Origin: Phymorhynchus buccinoides
Lineage: Eukaryota > Mollusca > Gastropoda > Neogastropoda > Raphitomidae
Direction: 5' to 3'
Assembly: GCA_017654935.2 (NCBI GenBank)
Contig: CM065697.1
Coordinates: 47,000,763-47,064,762 of the forward strand
Length of the DNA: 64,000 nt
Part shown: positions 19,913 through 33,745 of the stretch, in pieces
Position numbering within the stretch: the first letter of the stretch is position 1
Layout of the letters: the number at the start of each line of letters is the position of its first letter
Program-made: the position numbers and the translations under genes
Notes under the pieces: generated by a model
Told to the model about the DNA's origin: nothing
Database searches by the model: none
The model's input: the letters and a program-made list of their open reading frames with translations, nothing else

Positions 19913-22900
19913 CTGTATGTATATCTACACCCCTATATGTATATCTACACCCCTATATGTATATCTACACCCCTATATGTATATCTACACCCCTATATGT
20001 ATATCTACACCCCTATATGTATATCTACACCCCTATATGTATATCTACACCCCTATATGTATATCTACACCCCTATATGTATATCTACACCCCTATATGT
20101 ATATCTACACCCCTATATGTATATCTACACCCCTATATGTATATCTACACCCCTATATGTATATCTACACCCCTATATGTATATCTACACCCCTCCCTAT
20201 ATGTATATCTACACCCCTATATGTATATCTACACCCCTATATGTATATCTACACCCCTATATGTATATCTACATATGTATATCTACACCCCTATATGTAT
20301 ATCTACACCCCTATATGTATATCTACACCCCTCCCTATATGTATATCTACACCCCTCCCTATATGTATATCTACACCCCTCCCTATATGTATATCTACAC
20401 CCCTCCCTATATGTATATCTACACCCCTCCCTATATGTATATCTACACCCCTCCCTATATGTATATCTACACCCCTATATGTATATCTACACCCCTCCCT
20501 ATATGTATACCTATATGTATATCTACACCCCTCCCTATATGTATATCTACACCCCTATATGTATATCTACACCCCTATATGTATATCTACACCCCTATAT
20601 GTATATCTACACCCCTATATGTATATCTACACCCCTATATGTATATCTACACCCCTATATGTATATCTACACCCCTATATGTATATCTACACCCCTATAT
20701 GTATATCTACACCCCTATATGTATATCTACACCCCTATATGTATATCTACACCCCTATATGTATATCTACACCCCTGTATGTATATCTACACCCCTATAT
20801 GTATATCTACACCCCTATATGTATATCTACACCCCTATATGTATATCTACACCCCTATATGTATATCTACACCCCTATATGTATATCTACACCCCTATAT
20901 GTATATCTACACCCCTATATGTATATCTACACCCCTATATGTATATCTACACCCCTCCCTATATGTATATCTACACCCCTATATGTATATCTACACCCCT
21001 CCCTATATGTATATCTACACCCCTATATGTATATCTACACCCCTCCCTATATGTATATCTACACCCCTCCCTATATGTATATCTACACCCTCCCTATATG
21101 TATATCTACACCCCTCCCTATATGTATATCTACCCTCCCATCTACACCCCTCCCTATATGTATATCTACACCCCTATATGTATATCTACACCCCTCCCTA
21201 TATGTATATCTACACCCCTCCCTATATGTATATCTACATCCCCTCCCTATATGTATATCTACACCCCTCCCTATATGTATATCTACACCCCTCCCTATAT
21301 GTATATCTACACCCCTCCCTATATGTATATCTACACCCCTCCCTATATGTATATCTACACCCCTCCCTATATGTATATCTACACCCCTCCCTATATGTAT
21401 ATCTACACCCCTCCCTATATGTATATCTACACCCCTCCCTATATGTATATCTACACCCCTCCCTATATGTATATCTACACCCCTCCCTATATGTATATCT
21501 ACACCCCTCCCTATATGTATATCTACAACCCTCCCTATATGTATATCTACACCCCTCCCTATATGTATATCTACACCCCTCCCTATATGTATATCTCCCT
21601 ATATGTATATCTACACCCCTCCCTATATGTATATCTACACCCCTCCCTATATGTATATCTACACCCCTCCCTATATGTATATCTACACCCCTCCCTATAT
21701 GTATATCTACACCCCTCCCTATATGTATATCTACACCCCTCCCTATATGTATATCTACACCCCTCCCTATATGTATATCTACACCCCTCCCTATATGTAT
21801 ATCTACACCCCTCCCTATATGTATATCTACACCCCTCCCTATATGTATATCTACACCCCTCCCTATATGTATATCTACAACCCTCCCTATATGTATATCT
21901 ACACCCCTCCCTATATGTATATCTACACCCCTCCCTATATGTATATCTACACCCCCCCTATATGTATATCTACCCCTCCCTATATGTATATCTACACCCC
22001 TCCCTATATGTATATCTACACCCCTCCCTATATGTATATCTACACCCCTCCCTATATGTATATATACATCCCTATATGTATACTACACCCCTCCCTATAT
22101 GTATATCTACACCCCTCCCTATATGTATATCTACACCCCTCCCTATATGTATATCTACACCCCTCCCTATATGTATATCTACACCCCTCCCTATATGTAT
22201 ATCTACACCCCTCCCTATATGTATATCTACACCCCTCCCTATATGTATATCTACACCCCTCCCTATATGTATATCTACACCCCTCCCTATATGTATATCT
22301 ACACCCCACTATATGTATATCTACAACCCTCCCTATATGTATATCTACACCCCTCCCTATATGTATATCTACACCCCTCCCTATATGTATATCTACACCC
22401 CTCCCTATATGTATATCTACACCCCTCCCTATATGTATATCTACACCCCTCCCTATATGTATATCTACACCCCTCCCTATATGTATATCTACACCCCTCC
22501 CTATATGTATATCTACACCCCTCCCTATATGTATATCTACACCCCTCCCTATATGTATATCTACACCCCTCCCTATATGTATATCTACACCCCTCCCTAT
22601 ATGTATATCTACACCCCTCCCTATATGTATATCTACACCCCTATATGTATATCTACACCCCTCCCTATATGTATATCTACACCCCTCCCTATATGTATAT
22701 CTACACCCCTCCCTATATGTATATCTACACCCCTCCCTATATGTATATCTACACCCCTCCCTATATGTATATCTACACCCCTCCCTATATGTATATCTAC
22801 ACCCCTCCCTATATGTATATCTACACCCCTCCCTATATGTATATCTACACCCCTCCCTATATGTATATCTACACCCCTCCCTATATGTATATCTACACCC

Positions 22901-25900
22901 CTCCCTATATGTATATCTACACCCCTCCCTATATGTATATCTACACCCTATATGTATATCTCCCTATATGTATATCTACACCCCTCCCTATATGTATATA
23001 TACACCCCTCCCTATATGTATATCTACACCCCTCCCTATATGTATATCTACACCCCTCCCTATATGTATATCTACACCCCTCCCTATATGTATATCTACA
23101 CCCCTCCCTATATGTATATCTACACCCCTCCCTATATGTATATCTACACCCCTCCCTATATGTATATCTACACCCCTCCCTATATGTATATCTACACCCC
23201 TCCCTATATGTATATCTACACCCCTCCCTATATGTATATCTACACCCCTCCCTATATGTATATCTACAACCCTCCCTATATGTATATCTACACCCCTCCC
23301 TATATGTATATCTACACCCCTCCCTATATGTATATCTACACCCCTATATGTATATCTACACCCCTATATGTATATCTACACCCCTATATGTATATCTACA
23401 CCCCTCCCTATATGTATATCTACACCCCTCCCTATATGTATATCTACACCCCTCCCTATATGTATATCTACACCCCTCCCTATATGTATATCTACACCCC
23501 TCCCTATATGTATATCTACACCCCTCCCTATATGTATATCTACACCCCTCCCTATATGTATATCTACACCCCTCCCTATATGTATATCTACACCCCCTCC
23601 CTATATGTATATCTACACCCCTCCCTATATGTATATCTACACCCCTCCCTATATGTATATCTACACCCCTCCCTATATGTATATCTACACCCCTCCCTAT
23701 ATGTATATCTACACCTCCCCTCCCTATATGTATATCTACACCCCTCCCTATATGTATATCTACACCCCTCCCTATATGTATATCTACACCCCTCCCTATA
23801 TGTATATCTACACCCCTCCCTATATGTATATCTACACCCCTCCCTATATGTATATCTACACCCCTCCCTATATGTATATCTACACCCCTCCCTATATGTA
23901 TATCTACACCCCTCCCTATATGTATATCTACACCCCTCCCTATATGTATATCTACACCCCTCCCTATATGTATATCTACACCCCTCCCTATATGTATATC
24001 TACACCCCTCCCTATATGTATATCTACACCCCTCCCTATATGTATATCTACACCCCTCCCTATATGTATATCTACACCCCTCCCTATATGTATATCTACA
24101 CCCCTCCCTATATGTATATCTACACCCCTCCCTATATGTATATCTACACCCCTCCCTATATGTATATCTACAACCCTCCCTATATGTATATCTACACCCC
24201 TCCCTATATGTATATCTACACCCCTCCCTATATGTATATCTACAACCCTCCCTATATGTATATCTCCCTATATGTATATCTACACCCCTATATGTATATC
24301 TACACCCCTATATGTATATCTACACCCCTCCCTATATGTATATCTACACCCCTCCCTATATGTATATCTACACCCCTCCCTATATGTATATCTACACCCC
24401 TCCCTATATGTATATCTACACCCCTCCCTATATGTATATCTACACCCCTCCCTATATGTATATCTACACCCCTCCCTATATGTATATCTACACCCCTCCC
24501 TATATGTATATCTACACCCCTCCCTATATGTATATCTACACCCCTATATATCTACACCCCTCCCTATATGTATATCTACACCCCTCCCTATATGTATATC
24601 TACACCCCTCCCTATATGTATATCTACACCCCTCCCTATATGTATATCTACACCCCTCCCTATATGTATATCTACACCCCTCCCTATATGTATATCTACA
24701 CCCCCCTATATGTATATCTACACCCCTCCCTATATGTATATCTACACCCCTCCCTATATGTATATCTACACCCCTACACCCCCTATATGTATATCTACAC
24801 CCCTCCCTATATGTATATCTACACCCCTCCCTATATGTATATCTACACCCCTCCCTATATGTATATCTACACCCCTCCCTATATGTATATCTACACCCCT
24901 ATATGTATATCTACACCCCTATATGTATATCTACACCCCTCCCTATATGTATATCTACACCCCTATATGTATATCTACACCCCTCCCTATATGTATATCT
25001 ACACCCCTCCCTATATGTATATCTACACTCCCTATATGTATATCTACACCCCTCCCTATATGTATATCTACACCCCTCCCTATATGTATATCTACACCCC
25101 CCCTATATGTATATCTACACCCCTATATGTATATCTACACCCCTCCCTATATGTATATCTACACCCCTCCCTATATGTATATCTACAACCCTCCCTATAT
25201 GTATATCTACACCCCTCCCTATATGTATATCTACACCCCTATATGTATATCTACACCCCTCCCTATATGTATATCTACACCCCTATATGTATATCTACAC
25301 CCCTCCCTATATGTATATCTACACCCCTATATGTATATCTACACCCCTCCCTATATGTATATCTACACCCCTCCCTATATGTATATCTACACCCCTCCCT
25401 ATATGTATATCTACACCCCTATATGTATATCTACACCCCTCCCTATATGTATATCTACACCCCTCCCTATATGTATATCTACACCCCTCCCTATATGTAT
25501 ATCTACACTCCCTATATGTATATCTACACCCCTATATGTATATCTACACCCCTCCCTATATGTATATCTACACCCCTCCCTATATGTATATCTACACCCC
25601 TCCCTATATGTATATCTACACCCCTCCCTATATGTATATCTACACCCCTCCCTATATGTATATCTACACCCCTCCCTATATGTATATCTACACCCCTATA
25701 TGTATATCTACACCCCCCCTATATGTATATCTACACTCCCTATATGTATATCTACACCCCTATATGTATATCTACCCCTCCCTATATGTATATCTACACC
25801 CCTCCCTATATGTATATCTACACCCCTCCCTATATGTATATCTACACCCCTCCCTATATGTATATCTACACCCCTCCCTATATGTATATCTACACCCCTC

Positions 25901-26072
25901 CCTATATGTATATCTACACCCCTCCCTATATGTATATCTACACCCCTCCCTATATGTATATCTACACCCCTCCCTATATGTATATCTACACCCCTCCCTA
26001 TATGTATATCTACACCCCTATATGTATATCTACACCCCTCCCTATATGTATATCTACACCCCTATATGTATA
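19912..26072 (+). repeat. 6.2-kb satellite of 20-bp and 24-bp units (tatatgtatatctacacccc +/- tccc)
   Basis: About 270 head-to-tail units. The basic 20-bp unit is tatatgtatatctacacccc, and a 24-bp form adds tccc. 20-bp units dominate 19912-20940; 24-bp units dominate from 20950 on, with mixed runs after 24900. Rare variants (acaaccct, accccact, tatctccctatatg) recur at similar spacing, indicating block duplication within the array. All three + frames are open for over 2000 codons because the unit contains no stop in any frame. The encoded YMYIYTP/LYVYLHP/ICISTPLP strings are artefacts. Confidence 0.97.
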
Positions 26073-27019
26073 GTTATCATTCAATTGTTTCTGTTTTTGT
26101 CCTTTACTCGCTTTAAGATTTTAGCTAAGAGCTTAAACAATAAGCGCTACATAAATTTTGTTAATAAATCAATCAATGCTTTCCACTACATTTAGCGCAG
26201 AATATGTTGTTGTTCGCGATGTAACATAAGAAAGCTCTTCATTTAAAAAAACCGACAACATACCAGACATAGATGCATAACACAAATGTGCTCAAGTCAG
26301 ATAAACCTTTGTTAAGTTAGTTGTTGTAGTATTTAATAATGGTTGATTGATTGATTGATTGATTGATTTATTCTATTATAGTCCCGTCAACAGCTACGGT
26401 CATCTCAGGACTGTCACCGCGTAAAGTTCGACCACTTATTACAAAACACTCATCAATGTATCTGACCAACGTTCAACAACCTGTAAACAACAAAACATAC
26501 AGTACAATTCATAACATGACACCTCCATCATTGCACCCTATAGCACATAAGTCCACACAGTGCTGGAAACGTTGAGCCACTCTACTCTATTCATCGGATC
26601 CAGGTTAAAAAAAACCCATTAAAAATGGATAACAAACACATACTAGTAAAAAAAATATATAAAATTGCCATATAGGCAAATTGAGTTTTAATCTCAGATT
26701 ACAAAAAAAGATATGAAACTATAAGTAAAATACAATGATAAAAACACTTCAAAAGCTCATAATTAATACTGACAGAGCTCTTAGTAGCTCCTCTCCCCTC
26801 CCAGGACAGATTGTAAGAATAGGCATCGCCTAAAATCTTTATCCTTGTCAAATAAAGTTTTCCAGTGTTCAGTGTCCCTTCCACCCCCACCCTCCCCAAA
26901 AACAAACAACAACACCACAATATGGCACCCCCCAAAAAGTGGCCCCTAGTTTTTTTCCATATAAAAATTATATTACAAATATAACATATATATATAGCTT
27001 TGTGTTTTTCATAGCAGAA
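26073..27019 (+). other. Intergenic sequence with repeat tails
   Basis: A hairpin tail (gctaagagcttaaacaataagcgcta) near 26125, (ttga)n at 26342-26370, and a 'cccgtcaacagctacggtca' block at 26383 that recurs at 29777 and 50502. No gene recognised. Confidence 0.45.
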
Positions 27020-27835
27020 GCACAATCTGACCACAGTAAAACGCAATACATTTCAACAATCAATACAATCTGACCACAGTAAAACGTAATACATTTCAAC
27101 AACCAATACAATCTGACCACAGTAAAACGCAATAAATTTCAACAATCAATACAATCTGACCACAGTAAAACGCAATACATTTCAACAACCAATACAATCT
27201 GACCACAGTAAAACGCAATACATTTCAACAACCAATACAATCTGACCACAGTAAAACGCAATAAATTTCAACAATCAATACAATCTGACCACAGTAAAAC
27301 GCAATAAATTTCAACAATCAATACAATCTGACCACAGTAAAACGCAATACATTTCAACAACCAATACAATCTGACCACAGTAAAACGCAATACAATTTCA
27401 ACAACCAATACAATCTGACCACAGTAAAACGCAATACATTTCAACAACCAATACAATCTGACCACAGTAAAACGCAATACATTTCAACAATCAATACAAT
27501 CTGACCACAGTAAAACGCAATAAATTTCAACAACCAATACAATCTGACCACAGTAAAACGCAATAAATTTCAACAATCAATACAATCTGACCACAGTAAA
27601 ACGTAATAAATTTCAACAACCAATACAATCTGACCACAGTAAAACGCAATACATTTCAACAACCAATACAATCTGACCACAGTAAAACGCAATAAATTTC
27701 AACAACCAATACAATCTGACCACAGTAAAACGTAATAAATTTCAACAACCAATACAATCTGACCACAGTAAAACGCAATAAATTTCAACAACCAATACAA
27801 TCTGACCACAGTAAAACGCAATAAATCTCAACAAT
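27020..27835 (+). repeat. 43-bp minisatellite, about 19 copies
   Basis: Units of caatacaatctgaccacagt + aaaacgcaatacatttcaac + aac, with C/T and T/A variants at fixed positions. Not a CRISPR: there are no unique spacers. Confidence 0.95.
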
Positions 27836-28374
27836 CAAAAACTTACAATATTATAAAGTTGGATGTAGTGCTACAGTTACCACATAAACCTACTCTTTGC
27901 AGAAGAAAACATATTTCTTGTCCAAAGTCACATTATGGTATATTAAATTGAAATAGTCAGGCTTATTATAATGAGATTAACATTTTATAGTTAAATAGAT
28001 GATTGGATATTCAGTGACAATGTAGTTTGAAAAACAGTCACAGTACTGATAATTATAAAGTATTTTTTCAAATGTTAACTACAAATTTTTAACCTAAACA
28101 TAAAAAAAGACTGATTCAAAATATCTGTTCAATCTTTATATGCTATCAACGTTGGCTAAATGCAATGCTAATACTAATTGCTAATGCTTGTTTTCAATGA
28201 GAAAACTTTTGACCGTAAGCATTTATCACAAGTGCGCTCGCTCGCTCTCTCACACACACACACCTTCTATGAGTATAAAAAAGTCTTAACTGTATTGTAT
28301 AACCACTTTTGTCAACAAAAATGTAGGCTTGCTCTAAGTATGTCAAAAAGGCAATGAGAAATATATAAAAAATA
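27836..28374 (+). other. Intergenic AT-rich sequence
   Basis: No feature recognised apart from a short (CA)n at 28250. Confidence 0.4.
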
Positions 28375-28540
28375 TTAACCCCTTCGCTGTCGCCTACTAC
28401 TTGCGCACGCGCAGCCGGTTTGCAGCGCGATTTTTTAACGCTGCAATATCGCTACTTAGCTGCGACGTATATATACGTCGGTGGCAAGTACTGAAGCGCT
28501 ATAGAGGACGTATATATACATCGTCGGCACTGAAGGGGAC
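28375..28540 (+). mobile_element. Possible degenerate piggyBac-like MITE
   Basis: TTAA then CCCCTTCGCTGTCGCC at the left and GGCACTGAAGGGG at the right, with repeated gacgtatatata palindromes inside. The right TTAA is absent, so this is tentative. Confidence 0.35.
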
Positions 28541-28811
28541 AAATTTTAAAATGTTAAAGACCTGTAAAATTTAAATGTTCAAGACCATCACCAAAGAATG
28601 TAGAAATGTATAAATTATCACAAAAAAGGCACAACACCAGCTGCTATGAAATCAACGATAAGTCACAGACGTCAGCTCACATTCTGATTTAAGGCAGTTA
28701 TATTCATGTTCCCAACATAAACAACAGTTTAACTGTCCATTAACTGTCCATACCATACAGTAGTACACAAATGGCATTGAAACGAAGACATTCTCACACA
28801 CACATAATGAT

Positions 28812-29376
28812 CAGGGCTGCCTACCCCCCAGTTGCAGTTTCCAGGGACAAGCTGCTTAAAAACCAGGAACAGGACACAGACTTATTTCCAGGGACAAACA
28901 TCGCAATGTCATGCATCATAAAATATATTTCATGATCTAGCAACATTTCTGTGACTGGATATTTTGGGTAGTCTTTTTGTTGCTTTTCGGTGCCAACATG
29001 CTTCTGTATTCAAGATCTTTTGGTGTTCAGTGATCTGACAGTAAGAAAATTCCACCAGTGCCTGCTCCTTTTGGGCGTTCTTCTTCTTTCAGTAAGTATC
29101 CTCCTTCAACATTTTGAAGGATGCTCTGTTTTTTTGTTTGTTATTTAACCTTTTATTTTGGGTTTTAATTTCAACTCTGTTTTAATTTGTTGTGAATATA
29201 ACAATAGTGTTCAATCGTAAGGTCAGCTAACAAGACAAGTGACTGCTCTACAACATTTTGATTCTACTCACGTTTCCAGAGACTCAAAACAGAAAAGTGG
29301 ATTCCAGGGACAGGGTGCCCATTTTAACTGTTTCCAGGGACAAATACTCCTTAGGGGGGATGGTAGGCAGCCCTGA
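28812..29376 (+). mobile_element. Element with CAGGGCTGCCTACC inverted ends
   Basis: Left end cagggctgcctacccccca and right end ggggggatggtaggcagccctg are inverted. Blocks of ttccagggacaa repeat inside. A second right-end-like sequence is at 29390-29410. Superfamily uncertain, possibly hAT-like. Confidence 0.5.
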
Positions 29377-30035
29377 AGGATTCCAGGGACAGGGTGCCCA
29401 CTGCCCGGTAAGCAGCCCTGAATGATTCCATGTTCATGTAAACTTAGAGAAAAGTCGTGTTTATGAATAAACTTGTTGAAACCAAATCACTTCCAGGTAA
29501 CTTGGCATCCAGTCTGAACAAACACAATTAAAATGCTCATACTGAGCCATTCAAATTGCCTAAAAGTTAACGCAGCTTCTTATAAAAAAAAAACCTAAAA
29601 AAACTGATATGTATGACAATCATATACAAACAATTCCATTAAAAAGATAGCACAGTTTCTAAAAAAGAAAGGCCATCTTGATATGTATGGTATTCATATA
29701 AAAACAATTCCAATAAAAGATAGCAAAGTCTTAAAAAAAAAAGATTAAGACATTAAGACTAAGATTAAAATTATAGCCCCGTCGACAACTAAGGCCATGT
29801 CAGGGCTGTCACCACATTAAATCTTACCACATAATCAAAAAGCCATCTTGATATGTAACAGTATTCGTATAAAAACAATTCTAACAATTGAACCATGTGA
29901 AAAAACCCACCCAGCTGTATCAAGTATCCACATGTAAGCACCCTGTATTAAAAAAGACTTCACTTGTAAAGCTATTTGTGCATCAGTAATAACATATGTC
30001 CACATGTAAAAGACACGAACAAAGAGACTATGTAC

Positions 30036-30300
30036 ATGGGTGCAACTACACAAAATGAAAAAACCTGAAAGGCCGGGGTCCAGGGGTAATGTCCCCCTGC
30101 AGCTGAAGAAAACATTGATTTATGAAGGTATTTTAGTTTGCTTTTTCCACAATTTATACAAATGCTTATTTTAAAGTGTTTGAAAAATGCAGTAGACACA
30201 CAAAGATCTTGTCTGACAAATTTAAAAAAAAAAGGAACTTCCTTTTCTGGCAAAATTCAAAACCAGGAAATCCTCGTATAGCAGGAAAAGTTGCACCCAT
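30036..30300 (+). mobile_element. hAT-like MITE, ATGGGTGCAACT ends, copy 1
   Basis: Inverted ends ATGGGTGCAACT / AGTTGCACCCAT. Flanking 8-mers ctatgtac and gtatgtag share tatgta. The 265-bp body matches the copy at 38571-38836. Confidence 0.75.
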
Positions 30301-30303
30301 GTA

Positions 30304-31088
30304 TGTAGGAATAAAATAATACGGCATAAAGTAGTCTTTTCCTCACTTTTCAAACAAAATGTGACTGCCCTTATTACACTTTGCATTGCTTTCAGTTTAA
30401 GAGATGAAGCGAACAGTTGTACAAGCAGTGTAGAAGGAAAGTATTTTGTGTCATTTAATTAAAAAAAAACCACCAAAAAAACCACCCACCCCCACCCACC
30501 CACCCTCTCCCCGCCAAAACCCACCGTTTAGTTTGAAAAAACCCCCAAACCCCCAAATGTGCGTGATTCCAAATTTAACAAACACCAGTGATTTGATGCA
30601 TGAATGAGGCTTTATGCTTCTCCTTGCCGACACGAAAGGGCGATAATATTATACTACTAGTTCCTGAGAGGCAAGGGCGATAATCTTAAGTAGGTGGCGT
30701 TCGCATCTCAGGGCACGAGACCGGGGCAGATAATTTTCGGTATAAAGCCTCATTGTTTAGTTAGAACAAATAAACACAAATGTGCATTTTTTTGCAACAC
30801 AATGTTTGCGTAAACAGTGATTTAATATACACTGTGACATACACACTAGAATTCTCTGTTTACAACACATACACTCTCCTCCACAAAATCTCATAAATAA
30901 ATACACATAATTAAACTGTTCAATGACTCTTACATGACTGGCTATAACTTGCACAACATTTACATAAAACCAATTCACATCCAAACAAAGAAGATTTTCT
31001 CCAGAAAGCTACTCAATTTGAAAAACACTTACATAACCATGGTAATGCAAAACAACTTTCTTCATACTTTTATATCAGAATCTTAGCT
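30304..31088 (+). other. Intergenic sequence
   Basis: A C/A-rich tract at 30468-30560 and AT-rich sequence; no gene or repeat recognised. Confidence 0.4.
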
Positions 31089-31567
31089 TTAACCCTTTCA
31101 CCACCAATGTCGCATTTTTGCACCACAATGACTTAACCCTTTCGCAGCCAGCGATTTCTTAGCTAAAAAATACAATTAAACTTAGAGCAAAATAAATTAT
31201 CTGCAATATTGGGAATTCTTCTGTGACATGCATAACATTAGGCCTATCCTTGCCTCCCAAAATTAAGAAAATAGGGTGTTTGAATAACAGGCTCTGACTT
31301 GATGCCTTTTAGTAACATGGTGTTAAACCATGTGGTGCTAAAATGCGACATTGGCGGTGAAAGGGTTAAACACCCATGTCATTAAAACCCTTGAAATCAG
31401 GGTGTTATTCAATGATATTGTGTTCCTAAATATGGGCAGTAAAGATTGACCCTATTCTAAATGTGTCACAGAGAAATCCCACAATATTGTAGACGAAATC
31501 TTTTCTGTAGCCAAGTAAGCTTAATGGAAATGCTTGGCTCAAAGATGACTGGCTGTGAAAGGGTTAA
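31089..31567 (+). mobile_element. piggyBac-like MITE (outer copy of a nested pair)
   Basis: TTAA + CCCTTTCACCACCAATG at the left, ggctgtgaaaggg + TTAA at 31564-31567. The body is interrupted at 31133-31369 by another member of the family. Confidence 0.85.
31133..31369 (-). mobile_element. piggyBac-like MITE (inner copy)
   Basis: TTAA-bounded, termini CCCTTTCGCAGCCAGC and ATTGGCGGTGAAAGGG. The strand is opposite to that of the outer element. Confidence 0.85.
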
Positions 31568-31987
31568 GACAATCTAAAATAATCTCAAAGTGGCAAAATG
31601 AGCATCCTTAAAATAAAATCTTGCACTAAAACAAAAAAAGTATTCAGCATTTTATTTTGTACCCTTTGTAAAAAGTACTAGGGTACATGTTTACAAATAG
31701 CACCTCAAGTTTAGTCCACAAATGGCAGCTTTTTTGTCAATTGCATACAAATTGAAATTTAATGACAAATGTGAGAAAGGATTCTAAATTTGTATTATTA
31801 GGCATGTGAATTGAAATGAGAAGTTTGAGTGTTTCAGTGCTACACAACCATTTACCTAAAAGCTTCAACCAAGCAAAAAAACAACATTGCAATGAATAAA
31901 TTACAATTCATACATGCAAACCAACACACAATTTTTTCAAAGAATTTGAAGAAACGAAGATGACTGCTGGGTTCAATAAAATTCACA

Positions 31988-32231
31988 ACAAATTAAAACA
32001 GAGTCGAAATTGAAACCCAAAATAAAAGGTTTAATAACACAAAACACAGAGCAAAACAAATCATGTTTCGGGTTCAACCCATTGTCCAGTGCTAAATTGT
32101 TGTCCAGTTGTCCACTGTTTTTTAGCACTGGACAACGGGTTGAACCCGAAACGTGATTTGTTTTGCTCTGTGTTTTGTGTTATTAAACCTTTTATTTTGG
32201 GTTTCAATTTCGACTCTGTTTTAATTTGTTG
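31988..32231 (+). repeat. Long inverted repeat, arms about 110 bp
   Basis: Left arm caacaaattaaaacagagtc ... ggttcaacccattgtccagt; right arm actggacaacgggttgaacc ... gactctgttttaatttgttg. The loop is about 25 bp. The outer arm sequence also occurs alone at 29140-29195. Confidence 0.85.
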
Positions 32232-32272
32232 ACAATTTTTTTCAGATTACCACAAAAAAAGCACTGTTTAAA

Positions 32273-32430
32273 CCAGGGCCTGTATTCACGTTGAGATTGC
32301 ATGAGACTTAGCATGATGCTAACTTAGAAGCTCTTCCAAAAAACCTATAAAATCCTATAGGACATTGGAAGAGCTTCTAAGTTAGCATCATGCTAAGTCT
32401 CATGCTATCTCAACGTGAATACAGGCCCTG
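32273..32430 (+). mobile_element. Foldback element, arms about 70 bp
   Basis: cagggcctgtattcacgttg at the left mirrors caacgtgaatacaggccctg at the right. The inner arms gatgctaacttagaagctct are inverted. Probably a MITE. Confidence 0.8.
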
Positions 32431-32709
32431 TTCTTCGTTGTAAACATGTTTGTAATGATAAAAAAGAAAACAGTACAGAACATTTCATAAACAATAAATA
32501 TGTTGTATATGTATAAACGTACATACATCCAACAAACCACACAAAACAAAACAAACCGGCTTCTGAATATACCCCTTTCCCTTCTCTCTCTCTATCTGAG
32601 TCCTCAATAAGAAATGATACCCCCATGAAGACGACTCATCATCACAAATAGATAACACTGCGTGAAGATACAGCAGAATGGAACTACATAGGTGCTCCTG
32701 GGAAATTAA

Positions 32710-33137
32710 AAAAAATCCTGCAGGAGTGCAGGGGCAGCGCACACACACATTTACTGCTCTTTTTTCACCCCTCTAGACTAGTACAAGTGCTACATTCCTT
32801 CGAACATAGCAAATGCTTATATAGGCCCTTTTTATTGTACAAGTGTGTGTGTGTAAGAAAATCGTTGCTTATCAAATTCTCATAATCCAGCGACGCCGGC
32901 TCTAGGCAATTTAAAAATCCTGCAGGAGTGCAGGAGTGCAGGGGCAGCGCACACACACATTTACTGCTCTTTTTTCACCTATCTAGACTAGTACAAGTGC
33001 TGCATTCCTTCGAACATAGCAAATGCTTATATAGGCCATTTTTATTGTACAAGTGTGTGTGTGTAAGAAAATCGTTGCTTATCAAATTCTCATAATCCAG
33101 CGACGCCGGCTCTAGGCAATTTAAAAATCCTGCAATT
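32710..33137 (-). repeat. 210-bp tandem duplication in the tetraspanin 3' UTR
   Basis: Two copies, period 210 bp, starting aaaaatcctgcaggagtgca, with a third start at 33121. They lie 180-610 bp after the tetraspanin stop codon. Each copy carries an AATAAA on the minus strand (33046-33041 and 32836-32831). Confidence 0.85.
33041..33046 (-). promoter_or_regulatory. Candidate tetraspanin poly(A) signal (proximal)
   Basis: AATAAA on the minus strand 275 bp after the stop codon. An identical signal sits at 32836-32831 in the duplicate unit. Confidence 0.5.
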
Positions 33138-33320
33138 CAGGACATCCTGCAAGGAGCATCCATGGAACTATCCCTCTTCGGGAAGCACACAACCCAGCAC
33201 AATCGTCAGATACAGGAAATGTGTGTTAGTCTTGGGGTGCAGCCCAAACTGCGTCTGCAGAGCATGATGACCTTCACAGGGGTCAGGGGTCACAAAGGTG
33301 AAGGGTCAAGGTCAAGGTTG

Positions 33321-33392
33321 TCAGTCTCTGAATTCGCGGGTCTGCTCTCCTAGCTGGCGGTACAGAAAGACTGCTAGGACCATGCCAGCCAC
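33321..33392 (-). CDS. Tetraspanin exon 8 (end of TM4, C-terminal tail)
   Basis: Minus-strand acceptor gttgtgttgcag, phase 0, then 23 codons, VAGMVLAVFLYRQLGEQTRE and FRD, and a TGA stop at 33323-33321. It completes the fourth membrane span begun in exon 7 and gives a 12-residue cytosolic tail, a normal length for the family. The tail shows no obvious YxxPhi sorting motif. Confidence 0.9.
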   Translation of the reverse strand: MAGMVLAVFLYRQLGEQTREFRD

Positions 33393-33459
33393 CTGCAACA
33401 CAACAGACAATCACATGACACATTAAATCTTTTTAAATTTTTTAAAATTTATTTTGCTG

Positions 33460-33745
33460 TCCCATCTTCTGGGCCGTACAGTGGCGTTGCTCCCACGCCG
33501 CTCATTCCGAATCACGTTCAGGTCGCAGAATCCGAGACCAGCAGTCCAAGGGGAGCTAATCTATGTTAGGCCGTCAGGAGGCAACCAACCGAGGAGACAC
33601 TGCACTGCTGCTGAGTCACTTCGGTGGAGTTCAGCGGAGCCTGTTCAGGACACCACCTAAGCCCCCTATCGACCACACTATTCTTTTAGTCGTGGAGCCA
33701 GTGTGAGTGAGGTCCTCCTCCGAGGGCGCCACCACAACAATACGT
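33460..33745 (-). repeat. Dispersed repeat family R3, inverted copy
   Basis: Reverse complement of 16400-16725 (tggcgttgctcccacgccgc, ccgtcaggaggcaaccaacc, tcctccgagggcgcc). Confidence 0.8.

Noticed and set aside
19825..26195. Three overlapping ORFs of about 2,080 codons each
   Set aside because: They are the three frames of the same 20/24-bp satellite, with no domain and no codon bias; a stop-free repeat unit explains them.
27020..27835. Possible CRISPR array
   Set aside because: The whole 43-bp unit repeats, with no unique spacers and no cas genes, in a eukaryotic genome.
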